A DNA stretch of 64,000 nt from Euphorbia lathyris (taxonomy: Eukaryota; Streptophyta; Magnoliopsida; Malpighiales; Euphorbiaceae): contig NC_088914.1 in the NCBI RefSeq assembly GCF_963576675.1, positions 80,474,441 through 80,538,440 on the forward strand, in the 5' to 3' direction. Both the position numbers and the translations under genes were made by a program. Below, piece after piece: positions 58,771-64,000 of the stretch (its first letter is position 1; every line of letters begins with the position of its first letter). Below the pieces are notes generated by a model that was not told the origin of the DNA, did not search any database, and worked only from the letters and a program-made list of their open reading frames with translations.

Positions 58771-59660
58771 ACTATGAATTTGTGTATTTAATTATTATAT
58801 GGTTGCTTCTCATTTTTTTTTGCAAAACTTTCATGTGATCCAATTGAGATGATGAAGGACTATATTTCTTGTATATTAGTAGTTTTCATCCTTCAATTAG
58901 CTTATCACATTGGAAAACCAAATTCAATGTTCTCATGAAAAATTGAACTTTATATACTTTCAAAATCATCAAATCACCCTGTGGATGATTCAAAATAGGA
59001 TTATAAATGTAGTGCTACACTATCAAAGAGAAATGAGTAAAAACCTAACACTATTAAAAAAAATTCAAAACCTAAAAACCGAACTCTCGTGAAGCAGCAA
59101 ACAAACAGAATCCAATATCCTGTTAAAATGCCAAAAATGCTTATCATAAGTTGAATCAGAAAACGAGTGAAAATACCTGGAGTGGTTGATCGACTTGGGA
59201 GAGGAGATCGAAAGAGTGATGAGGGAGAAGGCTGAAAAGAGCGCAGAGAGGAGACCAGAGGAGTGGTGGTTGGGAAGGTTGAGAAGAGCGCAAAGAGAAG
59301 ATCGGAGGAGTGGTGAGAGAGAAGGCTGAGGGATCAACTTGGGATGTATTCGTCTGATCAACCAGTGGAATAGCAAAGTTTTGCAATCATGCCGCTAAAT
59401 TCATCTCAATCGTGGTGTTGGCCCTGTGATCTGAAGTGAAGCATCTCAATCTTTTGCTATCTGATGGGCCAAAAATGAGTGAAATGTAGGATAATAAAAT
59501 GGGCCTTACACATTATTAATTAAAACTCATTCAAGTAAGTAAAAGGAATATACAAAATAGAGGAAGTGGTTGTAGAGATTTAATATTGAAGTAAATAAAT
59601 ACATTTTTGTAGTAACACTTTTTAAAAGTGCATTTACAAAAGTGTTGGTATAAGGGTATT
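58771..59660. other. PSBO 3' flank and unclassified repeat DNA
   Basis: 59190-59340 contains a purine-rich tandem duplication (GAAGAGCGCARAGAG and GGAGGAGTGGTG words). Long minus-strand ORFs there (59065-59386) are Ser/Leu-rich products of that repeat and are not recognised. Confidence 0.4.
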
Positions 59661-59672
59661 TTTTTTTATAGT
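59600..59672. mobile_element. Possible right end of a CACTA-type element
   Basis: The string ends TTTTTTTTTATAGTG, i.e. an inverted CACTATAAAAAAAAA. Sub-terminal AAAAGTG/CACTTTT words occur nearby. A left partner (CACTATTAAAAAAAATTC, 59048) is only A-rich similar and gives no 3-bp TSD. Confidence 0.35.
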
Positions 59673-61690
59673 GAGCAAGTGAGGGTGTTTTCTCATTTCT
59701 GTTTCGTTTAGATTAGGAAACTCCATCCATATTTCGTTTATAAAATGAGAAAAAAATTGTTTCCATCTCTAGCCTAAGGGAATTCTGGTTTCCATAAGCA
59801 TCCTCATTTCTCCTTCGGGGAATTCTAAAAATTTTGGAATTCTCCGAACAGAAAAAGAAAAAGAAAAAGAAAATGAAAGTATATTTCTCACTTTTGAAAA
59901 GTTAAAAGGAATATTTATTTTTTTTTTTGAAAAAATTGTCATTTGCTACGTCATCATTTTTTTTATGGCGTTAGTAAAAAATTCTCGATTTGCTAATGGT
60001 GACAACTATAATCTAACACACACAAGGTGTCATATGTAAATTAACCATAAAGCTTTTTTTTTTTTTTTTTTGAAATTATCCCTATGAGCTATATTGTATA
60101 CTTGATATAAAAATGCATCAATCATAATTAGTAAGTAATATATCAATTTACTAGCCATATAAATAAATAAAAATTATCTAAACATAAAAACAAACATCTA
60201 AATTTTCATAAGGTATATTATTTTAAGAATCTCCATGGGAAATCTCCATTGGAACATGGTGGAGATAGGGACGGAGATTCTCATTCTCTTTTCGCTTCCG
60301 ATTTGGAGAAAATTTTCCCCTTTCCCTAACCAATGGGGAAAATAAATGAAAATTTTCCATCTCCATTAGGAGGAATCCCTATCAATTTGCAACCCTATTC
60401 AAATATTAATTACACAAGTTTTTCGCTAAGATGATCCTATTATCAAATTAAAGATTAATTATACAATATTTCCGGAGTAATGCACTCTACAAATCACCTG
60501 ATGTATCTATACCTATTTATTTCTTAATACTAATCAACTTCCATGAATAGTATAAATCTCTCTTTTGATTGGTTATGTGTATTACTTCCGAAATACAATA
60601 GAAATTCTTGGTTAATTGACTTTTTTAGAGTGCCTTTGGTAGGAAAATGGTGTACAAACCTACATTCTCCACCAACCTTTGGTGAGTATACCACTTGGAC
60701 TATGTTTAATTGGTCAAATAATTAATTAAGTTAAAACTCATTATTAGCAATAATATCAACCAGAAAAGAAAAATGATCGGAATGAAAATTACAGAGACAA
60801 ATGTTTAATAATCTGAAATTACAAAAAATAATAATTACATAATATTGTACACCTTTTATAACAAAAATCAAACACAAGGGATGCTAATACATATACTCGA
60901 TAGTCTCCTTAAGACAAAATTTATCCATTGTTGGCAATCGCTTTCTAGGAGAGAACAACAACGTCATTAAACTCTACCATGTGTAAGGAAGTTATCACCG
61001 AAATTAAAAAGAGAAAGATCAATAATTCAGAGAGTGAAAAATAAAATTTGTCAGAAGTTTTTCTATTTTTTATCTGGACTGTAACCTCTTTAACACGAAC
61101 ATAAGAAGAAGGAAGATTAAATATAAGGGTGGGAAACGTCTTTCATTAATTGCATCTAAAAAAAATTAGTTTCATTTAAATGATAATTAAACACTCTATA
61201 ATAATAAAAAAAAAAATTGAAGAGACCATCTTGTTGGAATTTTGGTAGATCAAACTACACAAGGGAACTAAAAGAAATACCAAGCACATCATTCATGCTT
61301 ATGATTAAACCAAAAGAAATGATAGGGATACCAACCTAATTTGAAATGCAGTTTCAAACCGGTATGTTAGAGATAGGATTGGATCTAGTGCTACCTAGTC
61401 GACGAACATATCTATTGGTATCCACACAAATTTAATTGACACACAAAATAGTGTGCTAGCACTATATTGAATACCAATCAGAAACACTCAACTCAATTTT
61501 TTTATACAGTTTAGGATTTATCTATTTCAGCTCCATATGATAAGTGCTGGTTTATGTATGTTCTTCCCTCTCTTCTATTTCTTTTGCTGCTGTTTGTTTT
61601 GTTTTGGAATTTGAATTTGGTATGACTTGGAATTCGAATTTTTTCTGGATTTTGTTATGATGAAATTTATTCTAGGTTACAAGTCTGATC
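59673..61690. other. AT-rich spacer, no gene recognised
   Basis: 59936-60050 faintly resembles the Mutator-like MITE ends at 49591 (GTGACAACTAT..AAGGTGTCATATGTAAATTAACC). T-runs are at 60054-60074. A 60-residue ORF at 60543-60725 is not recognised. Confidence 0.4.
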
Positions 61691-61829
61691 TTTAGTAACC
61701 TAATGTTCTGGGTTATGAGTTTATTAGAATTTGTTCTGGGTTATGAGTCTGTGTTGGAATTTGAGGTGGAGTTGTTCTTGTTTAGCCATTTCAAGCATCT
61801 TTTGGCTTGTTGTGGTGGAGTTGTTCTTG

Positions 61830-62853
61830 TTCCTCCTCTGGGCAGGGGCGTTTCAAAATCCAAAATCCCTTCAAGGAGAACCATTACTAAGGATTGTTTT
61901 TCTCTTTTCAATACAGAGAAAATGAAATTGAAAACTTTAATCAGTTCTCAATATCAAAGAGCGTCTTTCACTACATATACTTAGACAAGTCTCCATAATT
62001 TGGCATACATGTGTTTAACTGCTCACTTTGTTGATAGTGAATGGTGCGTGCAAAAGAAAATTTTGAATTTCTATGTTGTAGAAAGTCATAAAGGGGTTCA
62101 TCTTGCTAATGTTATTAGTTCTTGCATGGAAGAGTGAGGTTGGCTAGGGTCATGTGCATAACTATTGATAATGCTTCAGCTAATCTTGTTAATGTTGAAC
62201 AATTGAAGAAAATGAAAAAAATGCACTTATGTTTGATGGAGTTTCTTTTCATATAAGGTGTTGCTCTCACATTCTTAACCTAATTGTCAAAGATGGTCTT
62301 CAACTAGTTGATGGATCAATCAAAAGAATTAGAGATGTAGTTAAATATATTCGAAACAACCCATAAAGACTCACTTTGTTTAAACGTTCTTGTGTGTCAT
62401 CAAGTATTAAATATACAAGAGCATTATGTTTAGATTGCCTCACTAGGTGGAATAACACCTATTTCATGTTGGATGTTGCATTAGGATATCAAAAGCATTT
62501 GACAAGTTAGAAGGCATTAATAAGAAATATGTAGAGGAATTTATGAATGATATTCTTATTGAGAGTGATTGGTTGAATCTTAAGAATCTTTGTAGGCTTT
62601 TGAAAATATTTTATGACATAACTTGTAAATAATCTGGTTCATTTTACTGGACCTCTAGCCTTCATTTTCATGAGATGATGAAATTTTTTAAGGATATCAC
62701 ACTATGTCAAAATAGTAGAAATCCTTCTTTGCAGTACATGGGGACTCATATGAGAGCAAAATTTGATAAATATTGAGACTTTATCGACACAATGAATGCG
62801 ATGCTTTCTGTAGCAGCGGTTTTAGGCCCAATGTATAAGATGAGATATTTGAT
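61830..62853 (+). pseudogene. Decayed hAT transposase (zinc finger BED / RICESLEEPER-like), interrupted by a CACTA element
   Basis: Fragments in shifting plus frames read NLAYMCLTAHFVDSEWCVQK with KILNFYVVESHKGVHLANVI, then FHIRCCSHILNLIVKDGLQ, then CLDCLTRWNNTYFMLDVALG, and finally a SVAAVLGPMYKMRYL-like end. These match, in order, the catalytic core of plant hAT BED-type transposases (YMC.TAHFID..W.L.KRILNF; F.VRC.AHILNLIVQDGL; D..TRWNSTY.ML; .VLDP..K). Frameshifts and stops are frequent. The upstream zinc finger and the downstream dimerisation domain are absent; the latter was lost or displaced where the CACTA element begins. Confidence 0.85.
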
Positions 62854-64000
62854 CACTATGCCAAAACCCTCTTCAGATGACGGTTAAAAATCGTCGTCCC
62901 GCACGATATAAATCTGTCACAGGGCTCGCTGCCGTCTGTTAAGGCATTAGACGATGGTCACGTTCTGTCATCCGTAATAGCCTCACATGACAGCGACCAA
63001 ATAGTGACCTGTCATCTGACCACTAATTATATGACGGTTTATCTAATAACAATTGTCACCGAATATATGTTGTCATGACACCATTTTTTAAATAATATGT
63101 CAAAATATTAAGTTAAAATGGAGGTGTTATGTTAATGTTATGACAGTTTTTGTTTTCTCGACTGTCATCATAACGTAATTCACATGATATAATTTGTATT
63201 AAATTCTTTCGTTGGAACATAATTAGTATGACAGTTTGTTATCAGTTCTGTATCGTTAGATAGGAAGTAAGATGAAATTTTCTTATAAGAATTTTGTCAT
63301 TGTTTTTTTTTTTGGTTTTTACCTCTTCCATGAACCTGTATATATAACCAAAGTAGATTGCAAATAATGTGCAAATAACCTTTATATATAACAATAAACT
63401 TGTACATATGTGAAGATCACAATCCTAACCAAAGGTTTCTCATTACAAAACTAACATTTAACTATATAAGAAGCCTAAACACCTAAACCTTGAATCTCCT
63501 GACTTGTTATGCCCATTCTTTGCATGTTTCCTTCCATCCCTTTGCTCCCTGCAACATAAAATACACAAGTTAATTGAGTGATGAACTTAATACCAAGTGC
63601 CTCTATTGTGCCACACACTTTAATAGTGTAATTAGAGCCATTATATGTAATTCATATTGACATAAACTGAGGGTAAAAGAAACGACTCACTAGAGATGCA
63701 TGAAATTCTGATAGCACATAATCCACAGTTTATTGAAAATAGTCCAATCCGTTCTCAATGCCTAAATTGATACTCTTTTTTAAATGTGAAGCCTATATCG
63801 GTGTTATTTTATACGTGGAGCCTAAATTGATACTTCCCCAAAAATCATAAACCTATTTTGGTACAAATTGGGAAAAGCATGCAGTAATTGCAAGGTAAAC
63901 TCAGCTGAGTAAAACATAGAATTCTGAAACTACACTAACTGACAAGGCAATATTAGCTCGATCTATTTTTTTCTTAGACTACAAACGTACCTTTCAAATT
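62854..64000. mobile_element. Left end of a CACTA DNA transposon (continues beyond window)
   Basis: CACTATGCCAAAACCCTC is a CACTA-type terminus. It is followed by dense sub-terminal ATGACGG/ATGACAG words and their complements (62875-63070), including ATGACAGCGACCAAATAGTG and CCTGTCATCTGACC. The 3-bp flank to the left is GAT; the other end is outside the window. No transposase is visible up to 64000. It interrupts a hAT transposase relic. Confidence 0.75.

Noticed and set aside
59065..59386. Minus-strand ORFs of 76-103 residues
   Set aside because: Overlapping frames over a purine-rich tandem duplication, with no homology recognised.
59048..59672. Complete CACTA element between CACTATTAAAA and TTTTATAGTG
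   Set aside because: Similarity of the two ends is confined to the A-rich run, and no 3-bp duplication is found; only the right end was kept as a weak call.

Overview
This is a nuclear genomic window from a flowering plant, most likely a eudicot. It is AT-rich and intron-containing. It carries a chloroplast-targeted PsbO gene, an NPH3-type BTB gene, a COR413 membrane-protein gene and two MES-type esterase genes, embedded in old, nested transposable elements. No species can be named from the sequence alone.

Layout. 1-16.5 kb: no intact host gene. It holds a terminal foldback repeat, a Ty1/copia gag relic, gypsy integrase and LTR relics, several small MITEs (hAT, PIF/Harbinger) and a 1.35-kb solo LTR with an exact 5-bp target duplication. 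16.5-18.8 kb: a four-exon NPH3/RPT2-like gene (+). 19-24 kb: relics of a pogo/Emigrant element, LINEs and a gypsy element. 24.4-28.0 kb: two convergent three-exon methylesterase-family genes, one with an altered active site. 29.1-33.9 kb: two large foldback elements, one built from about 1.25 kb of strand-asymmetric low-complexity DNA, the other from GCGAAG-rich minisatellites. 34.4-37.5 kb: a four-exon COR413 gene with nested MITEs in intron 1 and a tandem triplication in intron 3. 37.7-44.2 kb: a LINE tail with a solo LTR, a 1-kb hAT element, and a 5'-truncated copia element with most of pol. 45-48 kb: an AGGGGCGGA-type element, then a U15 box C/D snoRNA locus with telo-box, site II and TATA promoter motifs. 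48.4-56.1 kb: LTRs arranged head-to-head (one filled by a MITE, one empty at the same site), gypsy integrase and gag relics, and hAT MITEs. 56.6-58.8 kb: PSBO with a light-type promoter. 59-64 kb: repeat relics, a decayed hAT transposase and the left end of a CACTA element inserted into it.

The host genes are unrelated housekeeping or signalling genes (photosynthesis, phototropin/auxin-type signalling, stress membrane protein, small-molecule esterases, rRNA modification). They show no operon-like co-function. The main interest is the transposon archaeology, where exact target-site duplications can be read directly for at least seven insertions, and the snoRNA locus. Splice sites were assigned by eye from GT-AG rules, reading-frame closure and family conservation.
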